From: CAYUNT01 sp964446285
GTDB lineage: Bacteria; Sumerlaeota; Sumerlaeia; SLMS01; CAYUNT01
Length of the DNA: 19,938 nt
NCBI GenBank assembly: GCA_964446285.1
Contig: CAYUNT010000067.1
Location: forward strand, 1 to 19,938
Reading direction: 5' to 3'
Shown in pieces: positions 8,376-16,855 of this stretch (position 1 is the first letter of the stretch; every line of letters begins with the position of its first letter). The position numbers were made by a program, and so were the translations under genes. The notes beneath the pieces were generated by a model, which saw only the letters and a list, made by a program, of their open reading frames with translations, ran no database searches and was not told the DNA's origin.

Positions 8376-8430
8376 CTTATCTATAGTTGCGGAGCAAGCA
8401 GTGCCCCTTCGGGGAGGCGAGGCGGCTTCA

Positions 8431-9303
8431 ATGGAGAAGGAATCAGGCGATCCCGGGCAGCGCTATAAGGCAGGAAATCCTGTTGGCGCAAAAGGCCGGA
8501 TTACCCGAACAGAGGCGGTTCACCGCAGCATGAATGCATCGTGCTGGCTGGAACGCCTGACTTTGTATTTCAGTGATCCACCCGAACATTTCGAGGCCGC
8601 CCGCGATTGCCTCCGGCGCCACCAGGCCGTCCGGCACACCGTTCTTCCGATTATTATCGACGCCTGGGAAGGCAACAACGAGTTGTGCTGGGTGTATCGC
8701 GCCGCGACGGGCGATCGCCTGGATCAATATATTCGCGAGCGCAAGCAACTCCCGCTGGGTGAAATCCTCCCTCTGATGGACGACATCACGGCGGGGCTTC
8801 ATGCCCTGCACGAACAGAGTCTGCATCATGGAGACCTGACGCTGGCGGGTTGCATTCTGGCGGGACGCGGGCGGATACAGCTCGATTCGTCCGGACTGGC
8901 CGCGCAAATCAACTCGCGCTTGGATGCCTTCCAGGCGGGCCAGGGCGCACCGGCCGCCGATGTGGCTCCCGCCGGACTCGACGCGCTTGGCCCGGCGAGT
9001 CTGGCTTCTCCGCCCCCTAAAGACGCGCCATCCGCGGGGCCGATGGACGACGTGGCCGGATGGGGGCGCATTCTGGGCGCTTTCCTCACGGGTGAACCAG
9101 ATTTTGGCCGCCTGCAAACCGCGGGAAAGGTCACGGACGATTTCGACTTGGCCCAGGCGCACGACACACTCAAACGCCGCAAAATTCCGCCCAACTTCGC
9201 CGACATTGTCCGCCGCTGCCTACAGGCCCGCGTGCGTTCTCCGCAGGCTTTCGACGATCCGCGCAAGGCCTTTATGGAACTGCGCCGCGCCGCGCAGGCT
9301 TGA
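8431..9303 (+). CDS. Degenerate Ser/Thr-kinase-like protein (pseudokinase)
   Basis: This 290-residue protein shows the outline of a Hanks-type kinase with altered catalytic motifs. A hinge-like 'CWVYRAATGDRLDQYI' and an alpha-E-like 'MDDITAGLHALHEQSLHHG' precede 'GDLTLAGCIL' (about residues 134-143), which aligns with the catalytic loop HRDLKPxN: the Asp remains, but Lys and Asn are replaced by Thr and Cys. The DFG position reads 'DSSG' (about 152-155). No convincing glycine-rich loop or beta3 Lys is visible. 'FADIVRRCLQARVRSP' near the end matches the alpha-H/I region of the C-lobe. An Ala/Pro-rich segment (about 170-205) interrupts the C-lobe. No membrane segment is seen. The ATG at 8431 has GAGG eight bases upstream and lies downstream of a strong promoter. 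The protein is probably a binding or scaffold protein rather than an enzyme. The next gene follows after 37 bases. Confidence 0.7.
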   Translation: MEKESGDPGQRYKAGNPVGAKGRITRTEAVHRSMNASCWLERLTLYFSDPPEHFEAARDCLRRHQAVRHTVLPIIIDAWEGNNELCWVYRAATGDRLDQYIRERKQLPLGEILPLMDDITAGLHALHEQSLHHGDLTLAGCILAGRGRIQLDSSGLAAQINSRLDAFQAGQGAPAADVAPAGLDALGPASLASPPPKDAPSAGPMDDVAGWGRILGAFLTGEPDFGRLQTAGKVTDDFDLAQAHDTLKRRKIPPNFADIVRRCLQARVRSPQAFDDPRKAFMELRRAAQA

Positions 9304-9340
9304 GTCCAATTCCTTCGCACAGGAGCACGGAACGCCAGGC

Positions 9341-11137
9341 ATGACTCCTCTTCCAATCGCGGATGGCGCTGCCCTCGGACGCTGGAAAGTCGTCAAGGTC
9401 CTCAGCACGGTTGAGAACCTTGCCGAATGCCGCTTGATTCATGAATGGCTCGGAACTGAGGCGCGTGGATGGGCCTTTGGAGAGGATTTTCTATCTTCGC
9501 CGAATACTCGCCAGCCGCTCGATAATTTTATCAATCAAATCGCCCAGGCCTATCATCCCGGCCTGACGCCTGTTCTCGATCTATGGGAAGGCGAACTAGA
9601 AAACGGCGGGACCTGCCTGATGCTCGTGCGCGCCGCGCCGCCAGAGGCGGATATGAGCGCCGAAGCGTTCGCCGCGCCTTTCACGTCGCGCAGCCGGATC
9701 GTCCCCTTCCTCGACGCCTTGGCGCGGCTGCTCACGGATTTTCACGCGCTCGAAATCGCCTGCGACCGCCTGATTCTGGATTCGCTCGCCTTCGACGGCC
9801 AGCGCCTGCTGGCGGACCCCATCTGGTGGCCTTCGCTCATTAAAGGCCCGCTTCTCCCGCGTTTCCCGGCGCTTCTTGCCCCGTGGGAAGAACAATTCCC
9901 GCATGGCGTCTATCCTTTGCTTGGCCAGCCGTTTCCGCGCGTGAAAACGCTGGCGAACGCCGGACACCTCGCCTACGCCGCGGCGGGAATCACCGAACCG
10001 GAAATGCAACTCAAGATGCTGGCGGCCTCAGCGAGCGATTCGGACGCCCGCGGGGGAGGCGCAGGAGGCGCGGACCCGGCAGCGGTTCTTGCGTTGCCGC
10101 CGCTCGTCGAGGGCTGGGGACGCGAAGTAGAAAATATCGTCCGTCGCTGCCTGTTCGCGCACGAGGCGGGGATGTTTGACACGCCAAACGCCTTTGCCGA
10201 GGCAGTGGCGGAGTTGCTCGGGACCGGGGGAATTGCGATGGGCGCAGGACCGGCGTCCGCGCCGCTTTCGACGCCGCCCTCCGCGCCAAAATCCACGGCA
10301 AAATCCGCCGCATCGCGCGCGGGGGCGGCCGCCCCGGCTCCCGAAGACCCGCTGGCGGCCCTTGCGCCCCCCGCTGCATCTGCTCCGACGCCGTCGCGAG
10401 CGCCATCGCGGGCGCCTTCGCCAGAAGACCTGATACCGCCGGGCGCTCCGCCGCCGGCCAAACCGCCCTCCACGCCGCGCACCAGCGCCGCGCCATCCAC
10501 TCCGCCAGGCGCCTCGCCGCCGCCCCACTCGCCCGCTCCCGTGCGCCCAACAATCGTGTCCACGCCATCCAATGGGCAATTTGTTCCGCTTGGGGCGGAG
10601 GCCGCCATGGTGGACCGGCCAATCGCCGGGCTGGAGCGGAAATCCGGCAAGAAATCCCGCAAAACACCACCTCCCGCCGCACCCGTCGGCGAACCGGTGT
10701 TTGTTCCAGCCGCGACGGCGCGCGAAGGAATGTCCGGGACCCTCAAGATCGCGTTGATCGTTGGAGGGATTGTGGTGGTGGCCGTTATTATATGGGCCGC
10801 CACTCATTTTTCGGGGTCCGCTCCCATCAATGGACTGCCCACGGCGGCAATTGCCTGCGAAACTCCACAGCCCAAACGCTATCAAGAGATTTTGCTCAAT
10901 GCCTCCGCCAGCGCCGATCCCGATGGCGATCCTCTTACTTACATTTGGGGGTTGAAGGGGAAAAAGTCAGAGGAAGTGGACGTTACGAACTATATCTTCG
11001 AGCCGAACAAAGTGAAAAACAATCCGCGAACCACGCTGAAGATCATGGAAGCGGGCCAGTATATTGTGACGCTGAAGGTTTTCGACGGCAAAGGCTTCAG
11101 CCCGGAAACGCAGTCCACGCTTGTGGTTGAACCATAG
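9341..11137 (+). CDS. Pseudokinase-TM-PKD domain membrane protein
   Basis: The product has 598 residues. Residues about 12-295 resemble a kinase fold that has lost its motifs: 'HPGLTPVLDLWE' (beta4 region), hinge-like 'TCLMLVRAAPP', 'LDALARLLTDFHALEIACDRLILD' where HRDLKPxN would be (CDRL near 141), and 'ADPIWW' at the DFG position. 'ENIVRRCLFAHEAGMFDTP' fits the end of the C-lobe. A Pro/Ala/Ser-rich linker (about 300-460) leads to one membrane helix (about 467-490). A PKD-like beta-sandwich follows at about 498-598 (note 'NASASADPDGDPLTYIW' and 'AGQYIVTLKVFDGKG'). The predicted topology is a cytoplasmic pseudokinase with a PKD domain outside. It shares domain order with its upstream neighbour's kinase-like part, suggesting an old duplication. 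The start at ATG 9341 is inferred from the neighbour's end; AGGAG lies 15 bases upstream. Confidence 0.75.
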   Translation: MTPLPIADGAALGRWKVVKVLSTVENLAECRLIHEWLGTEARGWAFGEDFLSSPNTRQPLDNFINQIAQAYHPGLTPVLDLWEGELENGGTCLMLVRAAPPEADMSAEAFAAPFTSRSRIVPFLDALARLLTDFHALEIACDRLILDSLAFDGQRLLADPIWWPSLIKGPLLPRFPALLAPWEEQFPHGVYPLLGQPFPRVKTLANAGHLAYAAAGITEPEMQLKMLAASASDSDARGGGAGGADPAAVLALPPLVEGWGREVENIVRRCLFAHEAGMFDTPNAFAEAVAELLGTGGIAMGAGPASAPLSTPPSAPKSTAKSAASRAGAAAPAPEDPLAALAPPAASAPTPSRAPSRAPSPEDLIPPGAPPPAKPPSTPRTSAAPSTPPGASPPPHSPAPVRPTIVSTPSNGQFVPLGAEAAMVDRPIAGLERKSGKKSRKTPPPAAPVGEPVFVPAATAREGMSGTLKIALIVGGIVVVAVIIWAATHFSGSAPINGLPTAAIACETPQPKRYQEILLNASASADPDGDPLTYIWGLKGKKSEEVDVTNYIFEPNKVKNNPRTTLKIMEAGQYIVTLKVFDGKGFSPETQSTLVVEP

Positions 11138-11183
11138 CCGCCGCCCGGCGCGCGCAAATTTTCCAATCCGCCAATTTCCCACG

Positions 11184-11198
11184 AATCCCAAAGGGATT
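11184..11198. terminator. Weak hairpin in convergent spacer
   Basis: The 126-base space between the convergent pseudokinase and RND permease genes holds one small hairpin, AATCCC-AAA-GGGATT. It has six pairs and a three-base loop, without a proper T-run on either strand. It may be a weak bidirectional terminator, or it may be chance. Confidence 0.25.
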
Positions 11199-11263
11199 TC
11201 ATAACAAAGCCCAGGATCAGCGAGGAACGAGCGCCACGCTAGGGAAAGGCACAAAGGGGATAT

Positions 11264-14200
11264 TTATTGCGCGGCTGCGCCGTCCAATTTCGCGGCCACT
11301 GCATCCTGTTTCGCCGAGGAAGAGGGAGCAGGGGCCGCAGGGGGAATTGCGTCTCCAGGGGCTTTCGCCTCGCGCGAGGGGGAGGGCGTTTCTTTCTGCT
11401 GCCGCCGCCGATACAGGCCCCAATCATAAACCAGGCTGTAGATATTCGGCACAACAAACAGCGTCAGCATGGTCGCCACGGCCAGGCCGAAAATCACTGC
11501 CACGGCCATCGGACCCCACCACTGCGCCGTCTCGCTGCCGACGGACCATTGCATTTTCGTGAAGTCGTAACTGATTCCAATGGCCATTGGGACCAGGCCG
11601 AGGATCGTCGTGATCGCCGTAAGCATCACCGGGCGGAATCGCGTGCATCCCGCGCGGATGATCGCGTCGTAACACGAAAGCCCGCGTTTTCGCAGCAAAT
11701 TCGTGTAATCTAGCAGCACGATCGCGTTATTCACCACCACGCCCGCCAGCGACACCACGCCCATCCCCGTCATAATCACGCCAAACGGCGTTCGCGTGAT
11801 AAGAAGACCGAAAAACACGCCGATCAAAGAAAGCAACACCGAGGTCATGATGATGACCGGCTGGAAGAACGAATTGAACTGAGTGACAAGCACCAGCGCG
11901 ATGAAGAGGCAGGCCGAAAGGAAAGCCTTCATCATGAAGGCCTGCGATTCCTCGAACTCCTCGTTTTCGCCCGTGTAGCGGAAGGAATATCCAGGCGGCG
12001 TCTTGATTTTCGCGGCCCGCGCGCGAACCTCCCCCAGCAGTTGCTGGGCGTTGTAGCCGTTGGCCACATTGGCCGACACCGAAACGATCCGTTTCTGATC
12101 GATGTGTTTGATCGCCGAAAGTCCGCTTGTCTGCTGCACATCCGCCACCGAAGTCAGCGGGATGGGATTGCCCTGCATATCGGGCACGCGCAGGCGCAGC
12201 ACATCCTGAAGGCTCATGCGCTGATTTTCGGGCAGGCGCGCCGTGATGTCGTATTCGTCCTCGCCCTCGCGATAGTCCGCGATCTTGATGCCGTTCACGG
12301 CCGCCTTGACGATTTGCCCCACGAGGAAGGTGTTCAATCCGAGCAGCGCCGCGCGTTCCTTGTCCACCTTGATGCGTATTTCCGGCAGGCCCGCCACATA
12401 GTCGTCCGTCAGGTCCACGATGCCGGGAATGTCCTTGATTTGCGACTTCAATTCCTCGGCCAGGCGCGACAGCGCCGCATAGTCGTCGCCCGCGATCTCC
12501 ACGTTGATCGGCGCGCCGACCGGCGGGCCTTCCTTTTCCTTGTCCACTTTCACCTCGGCGCCGATGATGGATTCGGTCAGTTCCTTGCGCAGCGCCGACA
12601 TCGTATCGTTCGAGTTGCGGAAATAGATTTTCCCGTCCGTGCCCGACGCCGCGCGATACTCGCGATCCACCATGTCGAGCATAATCCGCGCCGTGTTCGA
12701 GCCGGAATCGTTGCCCGATCCCGCTCCAACGGCCGTGGTCACAAATTCGATATTTCCATATTTCTGAATGATCTTTTCCGCCTGCGCGGCAAATTCATTG
12801 GTTTTCTGGACGTTTGTTCCCTCCGGCGCCTTGACGTCCACCATGATGCGCGAAGGCTCTGTGTCTGGGAACATCTCCGCGCCCAGCCCGCTCGCCGAAA
12901 ACGCCTTTATCATAACGACAAGAAGCAGAAAAAACATGAGCAGCGCCAGCACACGGTAACGCAGCCCAAATGACAAAAACGCGCGATAGGTGCGCAGAAT
13001 CGGCCCCAGGTGGATTTTCCTTTCCTCGCCTGTTTGTTCCGCCCGGCGGTTTTTGGAGGCCTTCATAATGATTACGGCAAGCGGCGGAGTAATAATCATT
13101 GCCACAAAGAGCGACGCAAGCAGCACAATGATGACCGTTTTGGGCAGATACCCCATGAACTGTCCCATAATGCCGGGCCAGAACAGCAGCGGAACAAAGG
13201 CCACCACTGTGGTTACTGTCGAGGAAATCACGGGCCAGGCGACTTCTCCCGTTCCCTCGATGGCCGCCTGCGTCAGCGGTTTGCCTTCGCTCACATGATG
13301 GCGGTAGATGTTTTCCACAATAACGATCGAGTTATCCACCAGCATTCCCACGGCAAGGATCATGCTGAACAGCACCACCATGTTGAGCGTAATGCCAAGG
13401 GCCTGCAATACCCAGAACGAAATAAGCATCGAGCAGGGAATTGCCAGCGAGACCAGGATGGCGTTTCGCAATCCGAGCGCCGCAAACACCACGGCCACCA
13501 CGAGGATCAGGCCCGTGATGATGTTGTTTTGCAGGTCCGCCACCATGAACTCGATATGCTTCGAGCTGTCCGATGTGATTGTGAACTGAATCGTATCGGG
13601 CAGGCGCTCGCGATACTGCCCAATGAGAGTTTTGACCTTCTGTGCGATGGCTAAAAGGTTTTCGCCTTGGCGCTTGGTAACGCGGACCGAAACGGCCTCG
13701 CGCCCGTTCACGCGCGAATAGGAATCGCGGTCCTTGAATGTGTCGCGCACAGAGGCAATATCCGACAAGTAAATGGGCCTGCCGTCGCGCACGGCCACCA
13801 CAAGGTGATCCACTTCTTCCGGCGTCTCGAATTCCCCGGGGACTTTCAGCCCATATTTCGCTTCGCCAATATCCAGGCTGCCGCCGGGCGTGTTCACATT
13901 ATTGCTCGTGACGGTTTGAACCACTTCGGCGATGGTCAACCCATAGGCGGCCAGGCGGTCCTGATCGAACTCGACGCGGATTTCGCGTTCGAGGCCGCCA
14001 AGGATTTCCGCATCGAGAACACCGCGGATTGCTTCGATGTCGTCCTCCAAATCCTCCGCGATTTCCTTGAGCCGCTTGATCCCGACGTTGCCCGAAACCG
14101 ACACGAAGAGAACAGGAAAAATATCCGCGGCCGAAACTTCTTTTACCGTGGGATCGTCCAGGTCGTCTGGCAGGTCTGGCTTGGCCTCATCGACCTTATC

Positions 14201-14527
14201 GCGCACCTTTTGCAGCGCGAAGTCGATATTCACGTCCGGCTCGAACTCGACGACGATGACGGAACTGCCCTCGGAGGAGGTCGAGGTCATCTCCTTCATC
14301 TCGGTGAGGGCCTTGACCTTGCGCTCGATCGGGCGCGTGACGAGCGACTCGACGTCCGAAGGCGAAGCGCCTTCATAGCGGCTCGTCACAAGAACATAAG
14401 GAATTTTGATGTCCGGCGCCGCCTCGCGTGGCAGCGAACGGTAAGCCATCATGCCAAGAATCACGATCAAGAACAGCATGATAATTACAGTCGTCCGGCG
14501 ATTGACCGCCGCAGCGCTGAAGAGCAT
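11264..14527 (-). CDS. RND-family efflux transporter permease (AcrB-like)
   Basis: This 1087-residue protein is the inner-membrane pump subunit of a tripartite RND efflux system, driven by the proton gradient. The layout is typical: an N-terminal helix followed by 'PREAAPDIKIPYVLV', porter domains, the TM2-6 block with 'FSMILAVGMLVDNSIVIVEN' (about 388-406), a second porter half, and 'GVVSLAGVVVNNAIVLLDY' (about 923-941). At the AcrB proton-relay positions D407/D408 the protein reads D398-N399, and at K940 it reads N933. DN and NN variants occur in other RND branches, so this is probably a different subfamily and not a defect. A Pro/Ala/Lys-rich cytoplasmic tail of about 45 residues follows the last helix. 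ATG 14527 is preceded by GAGG with seven-base spacing. The gene lies downstream of the adaptor; no TolC-type channel gene is in the window. Confidence 0.95.
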   Translation of the reverse strand: MLFSAAAVNRRTTVIIMLFLIVILGMMAYRSLPREAAPDIKIPYVLVTSRYEGASPSDVESLVTRPIERKVKALTEMKEMTSTSSEGSSVIVVEFEPDVNIDFALQKVRDKVDEAKPDLPDDLDDPTVKEVSAADIFPVLFVSVSGNVGIKRLKEIAEDLEDDIEAIRGVLDAEILGGLEREIRVEFDQDRLAAYGLTIAEVVQTVTSNNVNTPGGSLDIGEAKYGLKVPGEFETPEEVDHLVVAVRDGRPIYLSDIASVRDTFKDRDSYSRVNGREAVSVRVTKRQGENLLAIAQKVKTLIGQYRERLPDTIQFTITSDSSKHIEFMVADLQNNIITGLILVVAVVFAALGLRNAILVSLAIPCSMLISFWVLQALGITLNMVVLFSMILAVGMLVDNSIVIVENIYRHHVSEGKPLTQAAIEGTGEVAWPVISSTVTTVVAFVPLLFWPGIMGQFMGYLPKTVIIVLLASLFVAMIITPPLAVIIMKASKNRRAEQTGEERKIHLGPILRTYRAFLSFGLRYRVLALLMFFLLLVVMIKAFSASGLGAEMFPDTEPSRIMVDVKAPEGTNVQKTNEFAAQAEKIIQKYGNIEFVTTAVGAGSGNDSGSNTARIMLDMVDREYRAASGTDGKIYFRNSNDTMSALRKELTESIIGAEVKVDKEKEGPPVGAPINVEIAGDDYAALSRLAEELKSQIKDIPGIVDLTDDYVAGLPEIRIKVDKERAALLGLNTFLVGQIVKAAVNGIKIADYREGEDEYDITARLPENQRMSLQDVLRLRVPDMQGNPIPLTSVADVQQTSGLSAIKHIDQKRIVSVSANVANGYNAQQLLGEVRARAAKIKTPPGYSFRYTGENEEFEESQAFMMKAFLSACLFIALVLVTQFNSFFQPVIIMTSVLLSLIGVFFGLLITRTPFGVIMTGMGVVSLAGVVVNNAIVLLDYTNLLRKRGLSCYDAIIRAGCTRFRPVMLTAITTILGLVPMAIGISYDFTKMQWSVGSETAQWWGPMAVAVIFGLAVATMLTLFVVPNIYSLVYDWGLYRRRQQKETPSPSREAKAPGDAIPPAAPAPSSSAKQDAVAAKLDGAAAQ

Positions 14528-14606
14528 CAGAGAACCTCGTTTTCTTTAAGGCGGATTGTCTTGGCACGGGCCAGAGGCGCGCCCGCGCGCTCTTTCTCTC
14601 TCGCGT

Positions 14607-14633
14607 TCCCATCCTTCTGGCGGAAGGGTGGGA
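14607..14633 (-). other. Intercistronic hairpin between adaptor and permease genes
   Basis: An 11-pair stem (one G-T wobble) closes a five-base loop: left arm 14607-14617, right arm 14623-14633. It sits in the 149-base adaptor-permease spacer. No U-run follows in the transcript, so it is more likely an RNA-stability or read-through-tuning element than a full terminator. This is inference. Confidence 0.45.
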
Positions 14634-14676
14634 TTCCTGAGGTCCGGAATTATTGCAGGCACAACATGAGTATGCG

Positions 14677-15837
14677 TTATTTAAGCAAATCCAGGGCGAA
14701 CGTGGAGGGATCGCCGCCATTGGCCAGGAACGCCTTGGCCATGTCAGTTACATCGGCGGAAATGGCCACTTTCTGACCGTCCACCAGATTGCGGTGCCCG
14801 ACGACAACCAGCGAATCACCTTCCTTGAGTCCGCTGACGATTTCCACCTGTCCGCCCTGGACAATGCCGGTCGCAATAGCTCGCTCGTGCGCGATGCCGT
14901 CCTCGACCACAAACACCGACTTGCCTTTTTCACGGTCGAGAATCGTAAAGAACGGCAGAGCAATCGCCTTGTCGAGTTGCCGACGCGGCGCCATGGCCCG
15001 CACGATCATTCCCGGACGCAGCAACCCTTCCTTATTGTCCACAACCGCCTTCACCGGATAGGTGCGGGTTGCCGCATCGGCCATAACTGCGGCATATTCA
15101 ACACGGCCCTTGAAGGTATGCGCGGCGCCGTTGGAAAACTGCACCGTCACATCCTGGCCGGTGTGGATGGTCAAAATATCCTTTTCCGGGACGTTCAGCA
15201 GGATTTTCACGCGGTCAATATCGACGATTTTCATCACCACGTCGCCCTCCCGGATGTGCTCGCCCGGGTCCACGGGGCGGCGGTCCAAAATGCCGTCGAT
15301 GGGCGAAAAAAGCGTGCCGTCATTGACGGCCACCTCAGCGGCCGTTACCGCCGCATCCGCCGCCTGGAGAGTGGTGCGGGCGTCGTCAAGTTGGTCTTTT
15401 GTTGCCACACCCTGCCCATACAGTTCATTGACACGCTTGAACTTGAGGTCTGTTTGTTCACGTGCCGCACGAGCCTGCAACAGGCGCGCCTGCGCCGATT
15501 CCACATCGAGTTGAAGAACCTTCTCGCCCTTTTTTACCCGGTCGCCTTCGCGAGGTCCGATCCACTCGATCGTCCCCGGCATCTTCGAAGCCAAGTCGAT
15601 TTCCTCATACGGCGCAACGGTTCCGGGCAGCACAAGTTTGTCCGTCAACGGCTGGTAAAAAACCTTGCAGATTTTCACTTGCGTAAGCCGCTGTTCGGCA
15701 ACCGCCGCCTCTGCCGCACTCGCCTGGCGTGTTTTTTCCATCTGCGCGTGCGCGTTGTCCGCATACCACCGCGCGCCCCAAAACAGCAGCACAACTGCCG
15801 CAATCGCTCCCAAATAGACCAGGACTTTTTCCTTCAT
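14677..15837 (-). CDS. RND efflux periplasmic adaptor (membrane fusion protein, HlyD/AcrA-like)
   Basis: The 386-residue product is the periplasmic adaptor linking the RND permease to an outer-membrane channel. An N-terminal membrane anchor ('VYLGAIAAVVLLFWGARWYA', no lipoprotein Cys) is followed by the first half of a biotinyl-lipoyl-like domain ('PGTVAPYEEIDLASKMPG' and 'REGDRVKKGEKVLQLD'). A short alpha-hairpin comes next (about 105-150), then the second lipoyl half ('SPIDGILDRRPVDPGEHI'). The beta-barrel ('VPEKDILTIHTGQDVTVQF') and a membrane-proximal domain ending in 'LKEGDSLVVVGHRNLVDGQKV' complete the fold. ATG 15837 is preferred over an in-frame TTG at 15846; purine-rich AGGAAAGG and AAGGAA runs precede it. 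The tetR gene is 85 bases upstream in the same direction. Confidence 0.93.
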   Translation of the reverse strand: MKEKVLVYLGAIAAVVLLFWGARWYADNAHAQMEKTRQASAAEAAVAEQRLTQVKICKVFYQPLTDKLVLPGTVAPYEEIDLASKMPGTIEWIGPREGDRVKKGEKVLQLDVESAQARLLQARAAREQTDLKFKRVNELYGQGVATKDQLDDARTTLQAADAAVTAAEVAVNDGTLFSPIDGILDRRPVDPGEHIREGDVVMKIVDIDRVKILLNVPEKDILTIHTGQDVTVQFSNGAAHTFKGRVEYAAVMADAATRTYPVKAVVDNKEGLLRPGMIVRAMAPRRQLDKAIALPFFTILDREKGKSVFVVEDGIAHERAIATGIVQGGQVEIVSGLKEGDSLVVVGHRNLVDGQKVAISADVTDMAKAFLANGGDPSTFALDLLK

Positions 15838-15922
15838 TTCCTTCAACCTTTCCTAAGTTGCGCTCAAATGCCCTCGCGGGCCTGAAACATCCTGTGAATA
15901 TAAAGAAAGCCGGACGGGCGCA

Positions 15923-16693
15923 TCAGGCCTTGGAATCTCCATTTTTCGGCAGAATCCCTTCCAAAAACGCCTCCACCAGACCGGAATGAAACGGATGGGC
16001 TTTCATCAATTCCGGGAAAAACGCCATGCCCCGCATCACCCCAAGCACCATGCTCATGAAGTGAAAGGCCATCCAGCGCACCGAGAGATCGGCCCGAACC
16101 CAGCCGCGCTCATGCGCCTGCTCGAAATACCGCACCACCAATTCCATGTTGCCCCGCCAGTAGCTTTCGAAGTCATACAGCGAATTGTAGATGCCGGAAA
16201 ACGCGATGGCGTTGACAAACCGGACCAATTCAGGCGCGGTTTTGGCCGCCTCGAAATGCAATTCGCAGACGGCCTCCAGGCAGCCGCGAAAGTCCAAGTC
16301 TGTGCGGCGGCAGATCGCCTCCAGGTTCTCCCGATACTCCTTCAAAGTAGAAGAGACGATGAACTGAAACAGTTCTTCCTTGTTTTTGAAATAATAATAA
16401 AGGACCGGCTTGGTAACGCCCGCTTCCTCGACGATTTCGCGCACGGAGGCCGCTTCGTATCCGCGGCGGCAAAATAAATGGACGGCGGCGGCAAGGATTC
16501 GCCCTTTGGCCGCTCGATCGGGCGGCGCTTCGAGGCGAATGCCCGGCAAGGGGGTGGCCGGAGCGGAAACAGCGGGCGGATTGGCGTCTCCCATGTGCAA
16601 AGAGGCAAAGGAATGCGCATAGGGCGCGGCTGGCGCGGACACAGGCGCGACCGGGACTTCTATCGGGGAGAGTTGCGATACAGGCTCGTCCAT
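15923..16693 (-). CDS. TetR/AcrR-family transcriptional repressor of the efflux operon
   Basis: The 256-residue product has a clear TetR DNA-binding domain at about residues 61-112: 'ILAAAVHLFCRRGYEAASV', 'REIVEEAGVTKPVLYYYFKN', then 'KEELF'. A helical ligand-binding domain follows. Position and direction, directly upstream of the adaptor and permease genes, indicate a local repressor that releases the operon when it binds a pump substrate. Two identical palindromes flanking the predicted promoter support autoregulation. The protein has an unusual Pro/Ala-rich N-terminal extension of about 58 residues before the helix-turn-helix. The start is uncertain: ATG 16693 has GGAG 11 bases upstream, while ATG 16702 has it only two bases upstream. 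ATG 16594 would remove most of the extension but has no ribosome-binding site. Confidence 0.9.
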   Translation of the reverse strand: MDEPVSQLSPIEVPVAPVSAPAAPYAHSFASLHMGDANPPAVSAPATPLPGIRLEAPPDRAAKGRILAAAVHLFCRRGYEAASVREIVEEAGVTKPVLYYYFKNKEELFQFIVSSTLKEYRENLEAICRRTDLDFRGCLEAVCELHFEAAKTAPELVRFVNAIAFSGIYNSLYDFESYWRGNMELVVRYFEQAHERGWVRADLSVRWMAFHFMSMVLGVMRGMAFFPELMKAHPFHSGLVEAFLEGILPKNGDSKA

Positions 16694-16793
16694 ACTGTGC
16701 ATTACTCCATTCAGACGATTCCACGCATTGGCAGGCGGCGGCAGCCGAGTTTGCGCTTCAGCGCGGCGGCCTGGCTCCCAAGGCAGCGCCCCA

Positions 16794-16807
16794 ACCTACC
16801 GGTAGGT
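16794..16807. promoter_or_regulatory. Palindromic operator 1 (TetR-type)
   Basis: ACCTACCGGTAGGT is a perfect 14-base palindrome. It abuts the predicted -10 hexamer of the tetR promoter and covers the expected transcription start near 16801. The 15-base sequence CCTACCGGTAGGTAG at 16795-16809 recurs exactly at operator 2. A TetR dimer bound here would block promoter access; the assignment to the adjacent regulator is inferred from position. Confidence 0.75.
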
Positions 16808-16836
16808 AGAATCGGGATTTCGCGAGGGATCGTCAA
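16808..16836 (-). promoter_or_regulatory. Predicted promoter of the tetR-adaptor-permease operon
   Basis: On the minus strand TTGACG (16831-16836) and GATTCT (16808-16813) are separated by 17 bases. The -35 matches five of six consensus bases; the -10 is weak (three of six). A weak -10 is compatible with a repressor-controlled promoter. The element is bracketed by operators 1 and 2 and would give a leader of about 107 bases to ATG 16693. Confidence 0.55.
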
Positions 16837-16843
16837 GGCCATT

Positions 16844-16855
16844 CCTACCGGTAGG
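16844..16855. promoter_or_regulatory. Palindromic operator 2 (TetR-type)
   Basis: CCTACCGGTAGG is a perfect 12-base palindrome, and the identity with operator 1 extends to 15 bases (16844-16858). It lies just upstream of the predicted -35 on the minus strand. The two palindrome centres are 49 bases apart. Confidence 0.75.

Noticed and set aside
8365..8430. Earlier ATG at 8365 for the first pseudokinase
   Set aside because: It lies inside the TTGACA-16-TATAGT promoter and upstream of the expected transcription start; ATG 8431 has a well-placed GAGG.
8923..9340. Second pseudokinase frame extended upstream to 8924
   Set aside because: This stretch overlaps the first pseudokinase gene in another frame, and its translation is Arg/Pro-rich shadow sequence without kinase-like pattern.
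10028..10885. Overlapping minus-strand frames opposite the pseudokinase linker
   Set aside because: They are Gly/Arg/Ala low-complexity products caused by the GC-rich Pro/Ala linker on the plus strand.
12041..12973. Plus-strand open frame of 310 codons opposite the RND permease
   Set aside because: The His/Arg/Asp-rich translation mirrors the permease codons on the other strand; no start signal or domain is seen.
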